The translations under genes were made by a program, and so were the position numbers. A DNA stretch of 64,000 nt, taken from positions 1,364,001 to 1,428,000 of the forward strand of contig OZ245718.1 in assembly GCA_965227045.1 (NCBI GenBank), written 5' to 3'. Origin of the DNA: UBA10649 sp965227045. Lineage in GTDB: Bacteria; Actinomycetota; Actinomycetes; S36-B12. The stretch's first letter is position 1. Every line of letters begins with the position of its first letter. A model generated the notes under the pieces. That model was not told the origin of the DNA and ran no database searches. It saw nothing but the letters and a program-made list of their open reading frames with translations. Of this stretch, positions 17,541-26,999 are shown piece after piece.

Positions 17541-18572
17541 CTAGAAGCTCGTCCCGGTGATGATCCGATGCATGAAGGCGAGCTTGGCGATGACGGGCGC
17601 CGTGATGATGAAGGGGTAGAGATCTCTTTGCCCCATTGCGCGATTGACGCGGTTGAACATCAACGACAACCAGTGCCAGTCGTCCAGGGCACGTGCGATG
17701 CTCACCGTGGAGTAGTCAACGATTGGCACGACGTCGTGGCCGACGATGTCGCGGACCCGATCCGAGCTGAGAGCGACACCAGCAGCAGCCGCGGTGGCCA
17801 GGGTTCCCGTGATGTGGAGATAGTGCGCGAAGGTCTCAGCGAAATCCTCCCACGGATGCATCGTCGCGTACTCCGAGATGAAACTCTCGGCCCAATCAGA
17901 GGGAGGACCGAATCGATAGTGACGCTCGATCGCGGCTGAATAGCTCACCCGCTCGTCTCCGAAGAGCTCGCGGCATTCGCTGAGCAGCGGCTCGCCGGAA
18001 ACCAGCACGTCCTGGTAGTAGTGGCCGACCTCGTGACGAAGATGCCCGAGCATGGTGCGGTAGGGCTCGCCGAGCCGCGCGCGGATCGCCTCTCGCCGCG
18101 CATCGATGCTCTCCGCGAGGTCGAGAGTGATGACCCCATCGGCGTGGCCGATGGTCACCTTCTCCCCTCCCAGGCTCGACAGCAGATCGAACGCCAGTCC
18201 GCCGTCCTTCGACCAGTACGGCTCTACGGGCAGCCCGAGCGCGAACAACTGGACGAGCAGTCGACGCTCAGCGACGCCGACGTCGGCCAGCTTCTCCAAC
18301 GCGACGGTGTCATCGGAGTCGGGGCGTCGCCGAATCAGCCTGCACGCGAAACACCGTCCGGACTCGTCATCGCGAGACAGCAGCCAGTTGCAGTTCCACG
18401 TGCGGTTCACGCACGGCACCCAGGCGACCTCATCGACAAACCACCCGCCCTTGGATGCCGGGACGAACGACAGCGACGGGTAGTGGAATCCCATCGACGC
18501 ACCGCAGTGCGCGCAGTCCTGAGTCTCGAGGAATGCGAGCGCGTCGCAGTTCGGGCACCTCAGGTCATCCAT
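17541..18572 (-). CDS. putative zinc-binding metallopeptidase with N-terminal zinc ribbon
   Basis: A 343-residue cytoplasmic protein. The first 30 residues carry a zinc ribbon (Cys6, Cys9, Cys20, Cys23) and a second Cys cluster follows near 65-95. HEVGH at 180-184 is a HExxH zinc site, and downstream YATMHPWEDFAETFAHY provides the likely third ligand, as in the Peptidase_Mx (DUF2248-type) group. ATG 18572 is preferred since the ribbon begins immediately. It is divergent from the glutaminase gene, with 60 bases between them. Substrate unknown. Confidence 0.82.
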   Translation of the reverse strand: MDDLRCPNCDALAFLETQDCAHCGASMGFHYPSLSFVPASKGGWFVDEVAWVPCVNRTWNCNWLLSRDDESGRCFACRLIRRRPDSDDTVALEKLADVGVAERRLLVQLFALGLPVEPYWSKDGGLAFDLLSSLGGEKVTIGHADGVITLDLAESIDARREAIRARLGEPYRTMLGHLRHEVGHYYQDVLVSGEPLLSECRELFGDERVSYSAAIERHYRFGPPSDWAESFISEYATMHPWEDFAETFAHYLHITGTLATAAAAGVALSSDRVRDIVGHDVVPIVDYSTVSIARALDDWHWLSLMFNRVNRAMGQRDLYPFIITAPVIAKLAFMHRIITGTSF

Positions 18573-18632
18573 GGATCGAACACTACGCAACCCGCTGGGA
18601 CGCGCCTGTCGAGCGCTCGCCAGACTGACGAC

Positions 18633-19826
18633 ATGGGAGAAGATCCGGTCGGCCGCGCACTCACGGAGGTCCTCGATCATGCGAAGGCGACCCCGCCCGG
18701 CGCTGTCGCGGACTACATCCCCGAGTTGGCGGACGCCAACATCGAGTCATTGGCGATCTCGGTTTCGAGCGCGTCCGGCCACGTCTACTCGGCCGGTGAC
18801 AGCGCGACGTCGTTCACCATCCAGTCGATCTCGAAGCCCTTCGTCTACGCCCTCGTGCTGAGCGGAATGGGCGTCGACCGGCTGCACGAGCACGTGGGCT
18901 TCGAGCCGAGCGGCGAGCCGTTCAATGCAATCAGCCTTGACGACGACGGGCGTCCTGCCAACCCGATGATCAACGCGGGTGCCATTGTCACGTCAGCACT
19001 GGTCGCGGGGGACTCGGTCGAGGAGCGCTTTGAGACCATCCGCGGAGTCATGTCGGCATTCGCCGGGCGGGAACTGTTCATGGACCAGAAGGTCTACGAG
19101 TCCGAGTCGGCAACCGGTGACCGGAACCGGGCGCTCGCGTTCCTGACCAGGGCTACCGGACGCCTCCCCCGCGACGCGGAGAACGCGACCGATGTCTACT
19201 TTCGGCAGTGCTCCCTGCTCGTGACGACGTCCGACCTCGCCGTGATGGGCGCGACTCTCGCCAACGGCGGAAGCAATCCCGTCACCGGTTTCCGGGTCGT
19301 CGAACCGCAGGTTGCACGCCGCACGCTGTCGCTGATGGCCAGCTGCGGGATGTACGACCATGCCGGCGAGTGGGCGTTTCGTGTCGGTATCCCGGCCAAG
19401 TCTGGGGTGAGCGGCGGAGTCGTCGCCGTGAAGCCGGGGCAGTTCGGCATCGGTGTATTCAGCCCGGGCCTGGACGAGGCCGGCAACAGCAGTCGCGGAG
19501 TCGCCGCGCTCACCTTGCTGTCCGAGGAGTTCGGCCTACACCTGCTCGAGCAACCGCGCTCGCACATCGACCCGATCGTCAGCACGCGGCGCTACTCCCC
19601 GACGGCGGTCACGGTCGTGCTGCGCGGCGAACTGGCGTTCGTCGCCGTCGAGCACGTCATCCACGAGTTGCAGCAGATCCTCGCCGATGCGGACCAGCCG
19701 GTGACGTCCGTGACGCTCGACATGACCGCGGTGACGACCGTCACCCCGGCGGCGGAGCGGATGTTCGAGGTCGCGGGCGCGCGCGCCGCCGCGATGGGTT
19801 GCACGTTCGCTATCGTCCGCCCATGA
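18633..19826 (+). CDS. glsA: glutaminase with C-terminal STAS domain
   Basis: A 397-residue enzyme expected to hydrolyse glutamine to glutamate and ammonia. The serine beta-lactamase-like glutaminase core (about 1-305) has the SxxK pair Ser65/Lys68 in QSISKPF, NPMINAGAI, the YxSE-type block and SGVSGGVVAV. A STAS domain follows (about 310-397; VTSVTLDMTAVTTVTPAA), a fusion seen in some bacterial glutaminases and thought to be regulatory. ATG 18633 was chosen since upstream codons match nothing. Its stop overlaps the next start (ATGA). Confidence 0.92.
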   Translation: MGEDPVGRALTEVLDHAKATPPGAVADYIPELADANIESLAISVSSASGHVYSAGDSATSFTIQSISKPFVYALVLSGMGVDRLHEHVGFEPSGEPFNAISLDDDGRPANPMINAGAIVTSALVAGDSVEERFETIRGVMSAFAGRELFMDQKVYESESATGDRNRALAFLTRATGRLPRDAENATDVYFRQCSLLVTTSDLAVMGATLANGGSNPVTGFRVVEPQVARRTLSLMASCGMYDHAGEWAFRVGIPAKSGVSGGVVAVKPGQFGIGVFSPGLDEAGNSSRGVAALTLLSEEFGLHLLEQPRSHIDPIVSTRRYSPTAVTVVLRGELAFVAVEHVIHELQQILADADQPVTSVTLDMTAVTTVTPAAERMFEVAGARAAAMGCTFAIVRP

Positions 19827-20518
19827 CCGAACCCGCCGTACCCGCGACGACGATTGACCACGACGATGACGACGACCGCGACCCGGTGAGTTTCGGGCTT
19901 GCCCTCGCCGCGGCGATCGTGCTCGGCATCGCCGCAATCCTCACCGCGTGGGGCTCCTTCCAGGCGTCGCGGGCGGGCGGCGACGTGCAGCAGAACTACG
20001 CGGAACAGCAGGCGAGCATTGCCACCGCGAATGACATCTACGCGCAGTCGGACCAGGCCAGCCAGCTGGAGCAGCAGCTCTTCCTCAGCTTCGCGATCGC
20101 ACTCTCCGAGGAGAATGACGTCGCGACGGACTACCTGCTCAATCAGGCCATGAGTCCAGAACTTGCCGCCGCCGTGAACTGGTGGATCAACGAGCCTGAC
20201 GAGACATCGCCACCGACACCGTTCGTCGACGACAATCCCGAGTACGCGAACCTGCCCAGCCAGCAGTTGCTGGCGGAGGGCAATACGGAGATGGACCAGG
20301 CCGACGCTGCACGCGTGGCGGCCGAAGACGCGAACAAGATCGGGGACCGGTTCGGCCTGGCCAACGTGTTCTTCGCAATTGTCCTGTTCCTCGCCGGTAT
20401 CGCCACGCTCCTGCAGAAGACCAAGATCCAGATCGGCATCCTCGTGCTGGGCGTGGCCATGCTCGTCGTCGGAGCCGTGATCATCGTCAGCACTCCCGGC
20501 TGGTCCGCCATCGGCTAA
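19823..20518 (+). CDS. DUF4337-like membrane protein
   Basis: A 231-residue protein with one helix near 24-46 after an acidic N-terminus (DHDDDDDRD), a middle region of about 130 mainly helical polar residues (QNYAEQQASIATANDIYAQ) that may form a coiled coil, and two C-terminal helices (about 180-225). This layout matches the DUF4337 type. Translation is coupled to glsA through an ATGA overlap, which links it to glutamine or ammonium handling, but no function is known. Confidence 0.7.
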   Translation: MTEPAVPATTIDHDDDDDRDPVSFGLALAAAIVLGIAAILTAWGSFQASRAGGDVQQNYAEQQASIATANDIYAQSDQASQLEQQLFLSFAIALSEENDVATDYLLNQAMSPELAAAVNWWINEPDETSPPTPFVDDNPEYANLPSQQLLAEGNTEMDQADAARVAAEDANKIGDRFGLANVFFAIVLFLAGIATLLQKTKIQIGILVLGVAMLVVGAVIIVSTPGWSAIG

Positions 20519-20569
20519 CCGCCGCGCGGGCTCGCCGGATACGGTGATCTCCACGAACAGGGAGGCACC

Positions 20570-21460
20570 ATGACTGAACGCCCCGATGGCATCCAAGCCG
20601 GACCGCACACGACCGACGATGGCCTGTACGGCCCGGACAGCGTGACGTGGAAGGTGTTCGCCAATCCTGCCGTCGGCATCGCCGCCACCGCGGCAGCCAT
20701 GGTGCAGATGCTGCTTCCGCCGGTCATGTACGTCGTGGACCAGGCCTCATCCGTGCGCCTCAAGCCGGAACTGCGCGCGAAGATGACGGGCGACTACACG
20801 GTGACGATCACCTACGGCGACGTCGCGTCAGCCGAGCGGGCGGGCGAGCAGCTCCGGCGTCTGCATTCCACCCGCAAGGCGACCGACCCCATCACCGGCG
20901 CGCCGTATCAGGCCGATGACCCCGATTCACTCGTGTGGGTCCATCAGGCGCTGACGTGGGTTCTGCTTCGGGGAGCGCGCGCGTACGGTCCGAGCCTGAC
21001 GGCTGCCGAGGAGGACACGTTCGTCGCCGAGCAGCGGGCTGTCGCAGCGCGGCTGGTCGGCTGCAACCTCGACAACGTCTCGGAGAACGTCGCCGACCTC
21101 GACGCGTACATGGAGGCGATGCTGCCGAAGCTCGCGCTGTCGACTCCCGCGCTGTGGTTCAAGGACATGATGGTGCCGCCGAACTGGGCCAAGACACCCG
21201 AGGGAGCCGTCAAGAGCCTCATTGCGAACGCCTCCGCGATGCTCATGGGCGACGAGCACCAGAAGCTCTACGGGTTCCACTTCAACGGCTTCCAGCGCCT
21301 CACGACTGTCAACGGCACCAAGCTGCTCATCAATGCTGCAGTGAAGAACAGCACCGTCGACTCGGTGCTGCCTGGCATCCGCGAGTACGTGGACACTCAC
21401 GCCTTCGGTGCCCGCCGCACCCGAGTGGTCGATCCCGAGACCGTCACCCCCGCGACCTAG
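20570..21460 (+). CDS. MpaB/rubber-oxygenase-like (DUF2236) protein
   Basis: A 296-residue protein of the DUF2236 family, which includes the latex-cleaving protein catalytic domain and fungal MpaB oxygenases; these bind b-type heme. Family features visible are YGPDSVTWKVFANPAVG near the N-terminus, a DPDSLVWVHQALTW block with the likely heme-ligand His (about 126) and a long helical C-terminus. GGGAGG precedes the ATG. It probably acts as an oxygenase or peroxidase, but the substrate is not evident. It converges with the membrane-protein gene, overlapping it by four bases. Confidence 0.85.
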   Translation: MTERPDGIQAGPHTTDDGLYGPDSVTWKVFANPAVGIAATAAAMVQMLLPPVMYVVDQASSVRLKPELRAKMTGDYTVTITYGDVASAERAGEQLRRLHSTRKATDPITGAPYQADDPDSLVWVHQALTWVLLRGARAYGPSLTAAEEDTFVAEQRAVAARLVGCNLDNVSENVADLDAYMEAMLPKLALSTPALWFKDMMVPPNWAKTPEGAVKSLIANASAMLMGDEHQKLYGFHFNGFQRLTTVNGTKLLINAAVKNSTVDSVLPGIREYVDTHAFGARRTRVVDPETVTPAT

Positions 21461-23208
21461 ACGGGGGCCTCAGCACGGCTGAGCTGCTGGTAAACCGTCA
21501 GCAGGATCAGCGAGGTGCCGAGGGTGAGCACCGCGAGCGCGGTCACGTCCGACAGTGTTGCGAGCGCGTCGATCTCCTTGCCGATCACCGCCCAGGACAC
21601 CAGCGCGATGCCGTATAACGACTGGCCGAGGAACAGCAGTAGTCGGCGATCCCTGTGCGTATGAGCGGAATCCTCATGTGTCGCCGAACCTCCTGTCAGG
21701 AAACTCCACGACAGGCCGAAGATCAGCAGTCCGGTCGCGGACGCGCTAAGCAGTAGCCCAAGCGGCACCTCGAGGATCGCGGCCTGCCGTATCAGTGCCG
21801 ACATCAGCACGAGCAGCAGCAACTTGCCGGCGCGATCTGCCGTCCAACGTCGCCGCGCCAGCCACCAGACTCCGAGTGCGATCGCGAAGAGAACGCCGAG
21901 GTCGCCGAACTCCTCGGGAGACCATGCCCACTGCGATAGCCACGCGTCGCCCGACATGCAGATCAGTGAGGCGATGACGACGGCATTGACCGCTGCAATC
22001 GCTGCAGGAATCCACCGAGCGCGGCGCGAGAGAACGGCGGAGGCCGCGACAAGCCCAAGCACCACGGCCCACCGCGTAAAGGTGGCAGCATTCGCCGAGG
22101 AGAGCGACTCGATCATGGAACTGACGGTCGACGTCGTCACGTCCGGCGCGAGGACCGCGAGTCCAACCACGACCATCCCGAGCAATGCAGTGAGGATCAC
22201 CAGGGCCTGCAGGCCATAGCCGACCGGGATTCCAAATCGACCAGCGTCCGCAACCATCTCGACGGCGTCGTCCTCGGGGTTCCGGTCGATGCCTGCGGGA
22301 CGACGTCCGGCGATCAGCGCCCATGCCGCCCAGCCCACGATCGCGACGAGCAATGCGCCGGCGATGCTGCGCACCCAGTCCCCCGCGTCAGACGCGATGC
22401 CATCTCTCGCGTTGACTAACGTGACCCAGCCCTGCCACGCGGCGGCTAGCACGAGCAGCACCAGCCCTGTTGCGGCGCGGGCCTTGCGGCGAACGAAGTC
22501 TGCCGACCACGCGACCGTGGCCACGCCTACGCCCACGGCGCTGAGGCCGCCATTGAATGCAACAGGACTGGCCAGCAGCGTCAGGTACGTGAGCAGCAGG
22601 GCCGTCGTCACGATGTCGAATCGAAGTTCGCTGGACGCCTGCCCGAGAACCGTCGCCCTATACGCGGCGACGATCGCGGCCTCGAGGAGCACGAACAGCA
22701 CGAGGAAGTCGACGACAGCTGGCGTCTTGCCCCACCACATCGCGACGCAGTAGACCGCGGTCATCACGACGCACGCGACGGCGATCCACCACACAGTTCC
22801 CGCGATCTCCCGGTTCGGCACGACCATGACGATCGAGCCGACGATCGCGAGCACGGCGACGAGCATGGTCGCTCGCAAAACGGGATGGGATCGCTGCGAT
22901 CCCGCAAGGACGAGAGCGAACGACAGGCCAAGCAGGAACAGCAGCATCGGGACGAGGAAGGACGGAATCACGCTCACGTCTCCTCGCGAGGTGTCTGCGA
23001 CGAAGTCGCTCGCGGAGCGCAGCGGTCGGGCCGCGGCGATAGCGATCAGCAGCACCGCATAGACGGCGCCGACGAAAACGGCGATTCCGGAGACCGTCGC
23101 GGAATGGCTTCGAAGGAGGAGCGTTCCGTTACGAATCGGGTCGAGCACAACGTTCGTCGCAAGTCCGCTCACGAACTGGGTCGTCGTCCAATCCCGGGCC
23201 GGGCTCAT
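21457..23208 (-). CDS. polytopic membrane protein of unknown function
   Basis: A 583-residue protein with some 14 predicted hydrophobic segments and short loops; the longest polar region (about 278-300, RRPAGIDRNPEDDAVEMVAD) divides two halves. I do not recognise a family. Its ATG at 23208 overlaps the stop of the secreted propeller gene (ATGA) and that gene directly follows a septum-formation-family gene, so the three seem to be one minus-strand operon. It may be the membrane base for the exported propeller protein, which is inference only. Confidence 0.7.
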   Translation of the reverse strand: MSPARDWTTTQFVSGLATNVVLDPIRNGTLLLRSHSATVSGIAVFVGAVYAVLLIAIAAARPLRSASDFVADTSRGDVSVIPSFLVPMLLFLLGLSFALVLAGSQRSHPVLRATMLVAVLAIVGSIVMVVPNREIAGTVWWIAVACVVMTAVYCVAMWWGKTPAVVDFLVLFVLLEAAIVAAYRATVLGQASSELRFDIVTTALLLTYLTLLASPVAFNGGLSAVGVGVATVAWSADFVRRKARAATGLVLLVLAAAWQGWVTLVNARDGIASDAGDWVRSIAGALLVAIVGWAAWALIAGRRPAGIDRNPEDDAVEMVADAGRFGIPVGYGLQALVILTALLGMVVVGLAVLAPDVTTSTVSSMIESLSSANAATFTRWAVVLGLVAASAVLSRRARWIPAAIAAVNAVVIASLICMSGDAWLSQWAWSPEEFGDLGVLFAIALGVWWLARRRWTADRAGKLLLLVLMSALIRQAAILEVPLGLLLSASATGLLIFGLSWSFLTGGSATHEDSAHTHRDRRLLLFLGQSLYGIALVSWAVIGKEIDALATLSDVTALAVLTLGTSLILLTVYQQLSRAEAPV

Positions 23209-24974
23209 GAGGTACCCGGCCACGGCACTAGTGCGCCACCGGACGTGAGGATCGAGGATCGTCCCGCTATCTCCACAAGTTGCATCTCGGTTACGGCATC
23301 GCCGTCCGGCTCGACCACGACCTGGGCGGGCGAAGATGGACCCCGCGCATCGACTCTGCCTATCCGGTCACCCGCGGTTACTGCCAGACCCGCACTGGTC
23401 GCCCACAGGTGCGCGTCCGACCACTCGTCGCTGCGCCACAGCTCATCGCCGTCCACCGGATCGAAACCCTGGAGAGCCGACTTTGTCGGGACGAGGACTG
23501 CCCCGCCGGCCAGGTGCGCAGGGCCGACGATCGGGCCGGCGAGGACGCCTGACCATTTCTCGGCGCCACCGTCACCGAGAAGGTGCAGCGCGCCAGCGTC
23601 GTCACCGACGAGGACGGTGCCGTCGGCGAACGCGGTCATCGGGCGCGTCACCGCGGCGAGGTCCGTGGTCCAGACCTCCTCGCCTGCGGTCGTGAAGGCC
23701 GAGATACGACCGGCAATATCGCCGACCACGATCGCCGAGGCGGACGAGACGGGGTCCGCGACCACAGCATCGCTCATCGTTCGCGACCATCGCTCCGCCC
23801 CAGTGGCTCGATCGAAGGCGACAACGCTGCCATCCAGCGTGGCTACGACCACCACGTCGCCAATCACGACTGGCGCTCCCGCCGCGACGTCCGACGTCAT
23901 GGATCTCCACCGAAGACCACCTGCTCGATCGAAGGACATGACCGACCGCATGGTGGTGGTGACGTAGGAGTCCTGACCGTCACTGGACAGTCCGAGAACC
24001 TCGCCCCCCGGATGCTGCATCCAGGAAACGCGGAGCACGGACAGATCAGGAGGCTCCGCAGCGGGGTCTTCTGTATCCACCGGTGGCGCAGTCAAGGTGA
24101 CGGCGACGACATCCTCGCTGGACGAGTTCGCCATGACGAGCACGTCTCCGGACACGGCAGCAGTCAGAAGCACTGACGGCGACAGGAACGGCAAGCTGGC
24201 AGGAGCCACGTACGTCGGAGTCGACGGGGGCATCGCATCGGTCAGCCGTGTCGGCGGGATGCGCTCGAGGACGGTGACGGTCCGACCGGTGTCGACGTTG
24301 ACCGACAGCGTCGACCCGCGTCCTTCACACCAGGTGGTTCTGAGTGTCGTGACGATTGGCTCCGAGCCCTCGATGATCAGCTTCGACGTCGTTGCCGTCA
24401 CGATGCAGTCCTCGGTGCTGGCCGCCTCGATCACGCCATCAAACTCGTACGTGGCGATGTCGTTGACCCTGCCCGTTCCCGACCAGCTCGACCCGACGGT
24501 GATATCGGCAGGCAACTCGACCACGGGAGGCGAGTACCAGAGCGTGAAGCCTCCGCTGCCCATTTCCGCTGCCTTCAGCAGGCCTGAATTATCGACGATT
24601 GCGACGTAGAAGTTGCTGGATGTTGAGCCTTCCGTGGTGACCGAGGAGCTCATCGCGCGCAGGAGCTGAAGTGTGTCGATGCCACCGAGGGCATCGGCTT
24701 CGGAGAGCACAGTTGCGGCGACCGTCTGGCTGGGGATCCCGGAGATGGCGCTGAGGAATCCCGACCGGGATGAGGATGAGGTGATCGGGCCGCTCGTGGC
24801 CAGGTCCGCAGGAGTGACGCCGAGTACCTGCGGGCCGAGGTCCGACGCGAGGTAGGCACGGAACCCCGTTGGCACCGCATCCTGCGGAGCCGCCCACGCG
24901 AACGCCCCAATTGCGGAGGCGGTGACAACCAGGCTCGCACCTAGGCCGACAAGGACCCCCGTCCGGGTGCGCAA
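23205..24974 (-). CDS. exported PQQ-like beta-propeller protein
   Basis: A 589-residue protein with an N-terminal export signal or anchor (about 8-30, ending WAAP). Residues 30-330 are a beta-rich region without recognised motifs. From about 340 onward repeats of the PQQ type occur: VAFDRATGAERWSR, ISAFTTAGEEVWTTD, LHLLGDGGAEKWSG and LQGFDPVDGDELWRSD, forming a BamB-like propeller. The start appears to be a TTG at 24974, four bases after the upstream stop; no better start or clear ribosome site is visible. Probably a scaffold in the cell envelope. Confidence 0.75.
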   Translation of the reverse strand: MRTRTGVLVGLGASLVVTASAIGAFAWAAPQDAVPTGFRAYLASDLGPQVLGVTPADLATSGPITSSSSRSGFLSAISGIPSQTVAATVLSEADALGGIDTLQLLRAMSSSVTTEGSTSSNFYVAIVDNSGLLKAAEMGSGGFTLWYSPPVVELPADITVGSSWSGTGRVNDIATYEFDGVIEAASTEDCIVTATTSKLIIEGSEPIVTTLRTTWCEGRGSTLSVNVDTGRTVTVLERIPPTRLTDAMPPSTPTYVAPASLPFLSPSVLLTAAVSGDVLVMANSSSEDVVAVTLTAPPVDTEDPAAEPPDLSVLRVSWMQHPGGEVLGLSSDGQDSYVTTTMRSVMSFDRAGGLRWRSMTSDVAAGAPVVIGDVVVVATLDGSVVAFDRATGAERWSRTMSDAVVADPVSSASAIVVGDIAGRISAFTTAGEEVWTTDLAAVTRPMTAFADGTVLVGDDAGALHLLGDGGAEKWSGVLAGPIVGPAHLAGGAVLVPTKSALQGFDPVDGDELWRSDEWSDAHLWATSAGLAVTAGDRIGRVDARGPSSPAQVVVEPDGDAVTEMQLVEIAGRSSILTSGGALVPWPGTS

Positions 24975-24978
24975 CGAA

Positions 24979-25941
24979 CTAGACGGACTTCAGCGGCTTC
25001 TTGCCGAGCCCGACCAGCGTCCCGCCGGGCAGGTTCGGCGTTGTCCCATCTGCCGCGGTGGGCTTGCTGGCGTAGCACTGGAAGTAGATCAAGCTCCCAG
25101 CGTCGCTCTGCGCGGCGTCGACAAAAGCACGCAAGTCTTTCCGGTCGGCTCCGACCAGCGCATCGACGATCGCGTCACACTGCTTGTCCAGAGGAGCCCA
25201 CTGCGCATCAGTCATGTCGGCGTACGCGACCGGAAGGCGACCCGCGAAGTAGGCGAGCAGCTCGTCCTTGTGCGGCAGCGCACAGGATCCCGTTGCGTAC
25301 TGGTCAGCCGCTTTGTCGTACGTGAAGCAAGTACGCATCGTCGGCAAAGCACGACTCGTGGCCAGGAGGCGTGCGTCCCCCTTCATCTCGCCCATCGTGT
25401 CCGGCACAGATCCGACCTCGCCAGTCGGCAGGTACAGCACGCACAGCATCGACTTGTCCCCAGCGGCAAACGACTTCTCATCGGGGAAGACCCAACCGAA
25501 TCCAGCCCCAGCAACAGCCGGCAGCGCGCCACCTGCGACGGTCGATGCCGGCGGCTTCAGAGCCTTGGCGAGCGCAGCACCCTTGCCCGGCCACATCCTC
25601 GGCGCGATGTCGGCGGGTGCGCAAACCTTGTGGCTGAACGCGACGAGCGCATCAAGCGCCGCCTTGTTGTTTTCATCATGCAACTGGGCGAATGAGTACT
25701 TCGACGTGATGGCCTCGGGCAAGGCTGCACCGCCGAATACCTGCACCTGGTGTGGCTTTGCGCAATCCACCTTCGAGGTCAAGTCGACGACGTCGCCCCA
25801 GACGTCGGCCTTCGCGAAGCAGTCGCCCACCTTCCACCCGGCCCTGGGAGCCGCGGTCGCGGACCCGATCGGGATCACGGCGGCGGTGAGCGCGAGAACG
25901 GCGACAGCGGCGGCCAATCGGCCGGCAGGGTGGATGCGCAT
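24979..25941 (-). CDS. septum formation family secreted protein
   Basis: A 320-residue exported protein with a signal peptide (about 1-31, ending TAAP). WKVGDCFAK, several Cys (pairs near CAKPHQVQVFG and CALPHKDEL) and paired repeats of the C..PH.. type match the actinobacterial Septum_form domain. This domain is often beside serine/threonine kinases or in envelope proteins. The ATG at 25941 places the signal peptide at the N-terminus. It is the first gene of the three-gene operon with the propeller and the polytopic protein. Confidence 0.72.
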   Translation of the reverse strand: MRIHPAGRLAAAVAVLALTAAVIPIGSATAAPRAGWKVGDCFAKADVWGDVVDLTSKVDCAKPHQVQVFGGAALPEAITSKYSFAQLHDENNKAALDALVAFSHKVCAPADIAPRMWPGKGAALAKALKPPASTVAGGALPAVAGAGFGWVFPDEKSFAAGDKSMLCVLYLPTGEVGSVPDTMGEMKGDARLLATSRALPTMRTCFTYDKAADQYATGSCALPHKDELLAYFAGRLPVAYADMTDAQWAPLDKQCDAIVDALVGADRKDLRAFVDAAQSDAGSLIYFQCYASKPTAADGTTPNLPGGTLVGLGKKPLKSV

Positions 25942-26042
25942 CGCCGGACAATACCGGCTTATCCACACGCCCGGAATGCGGATTTCGGCAACTGAATGTC
26001 GCAATTGTGTCGCACGCGGCGTCGCGGGTTACCGTCAAAAGC

Positions 26043-26999
26043 ATGGTCAGCGTCATGCGGCGTGTCCTCCTCGCCTTCCTCGTGCTGGCAGTCGCCTTCC
26101 CCGCACTGGCGGCGACCGCTCACGCAGTCGAACTCGACCCGTCAATCCCGGCCGCGATCGCCGCTGACTACGACGGCAACGAACTGCGAGTCCGCGGGGA
26201 GCTCGGGTCGACATCCGCCTACACGCGCCACGCCATCACGTACCAGTCCGGCGACCTCACCATCACCGGCGTGCTGAACAAGCCCCGCGGCAAGGGGCCG
26301 TTCCCCGTCGTCGTGCTCGCGCACGGTCACATCGAACCGAGTCTGTACGTCACCGGGCAGGGATTCAACCGCGAGCAGGACTGGCTCGCCCGGCACGGGT
26401 ACGTGGCCTTGCACGTCGACTATCGCAACCATGCTGGATCCGATGAGGATCCGGACAGCGAGACCTCGCTGCGCATCGGCTACGCGGCTGACGTCATCAA
26501 CGCCGGCCTGGCCGTTCGACGCACGATCATCCCGTGGATCGACAACACGCGCGTTGCGGTGCTCGGAAGATCGATGGGCGGCGGCATCGCGTTCCAGGCT
26601 CTCGTCATCCGTCCCGGAGTGTTCGACGCGGCCATCACCTACGCCTCGACGAGTAGCAACGTCGCCGACAACTTCAACATGTGGCAGCGCGGTGACAATC
26701 CGTCGAGCCGCACCATCATCTCTCGCTACGGCACGCCCGAGGCCAACCCGTCAGCCTGGGCGCGGATGTCGTCGCGCACCTACTTCTCGCGGGTGACCGA
26801 GCCCGTGCTGATGATCCACGGCACGCGGGACGAGAGCTGCGACATCGCCTGGGCTCGCGCGACCCGCGACGCACTCAAGGCTGCTGGCAAGGATGTGCGG
26901 CTGCTGGAGTATCGAGGGGCCGGCCACTACATGTACGGACCGTGGCAGGACTCGATAACTCAGGTGGGCCGTTTCCTCAGGAAGCACCTCGGGACGTAG
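26043..26999 (+). CDS. secreted alpha/beta-hydrolase (prolyl-oligopeptidase-like)
   Basis: A 318-residue exported hydrolase. A signal peptide covers about 1-30 (ending AHAVE). The catalytic Ser lies in GRSMGG, followed by an acid in MIHGTRDESCD and His in GAGHYMYG. Residues 80-110 carry VVVLAHGHIEPS as the oxyanion region. It belongs to the S9/DUF-type esterases acting outside the cell. Either ATG 26043 or ATG 26055 could start it. The 3' end overlaps the convergent diguanylate cyclase gene by 23 bases. Confidence 0.85.
   Translation: MVSVMRRVLLAFLVLAVAFPALAATAHAVELDPSIPAAIAADYDGNELRVRGELGSTSAYTRHAITYQSGDLTITGVLNKPRGKGPFPVVVLAHGHIEPSLYVTGQGFNREQDWLARHGYVALHVDYRNHAGSDEDPDSETSLRIGYAADVINAGLAVRRTIIPWIDNTRVAVLGRSMGGGIAFQALVIRPGVFDAAITYASTSSNVADNFNMWQRGDNPSSRTIISRYGTPEANPSAWARMSSRTYFSRVTEPVLMIHGTRDESCDIAWARATRDALKAAGKDVRLLEYRGAGHYMYGPWQDSITQVGRFLRKHLGT

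Noticed and set aside
18021..18632. N-terminal extension of the glutaminase
   Set aside because: It is antisense to the zinc peptidase gene and the glutaminase fold is complete from ATG 18633.
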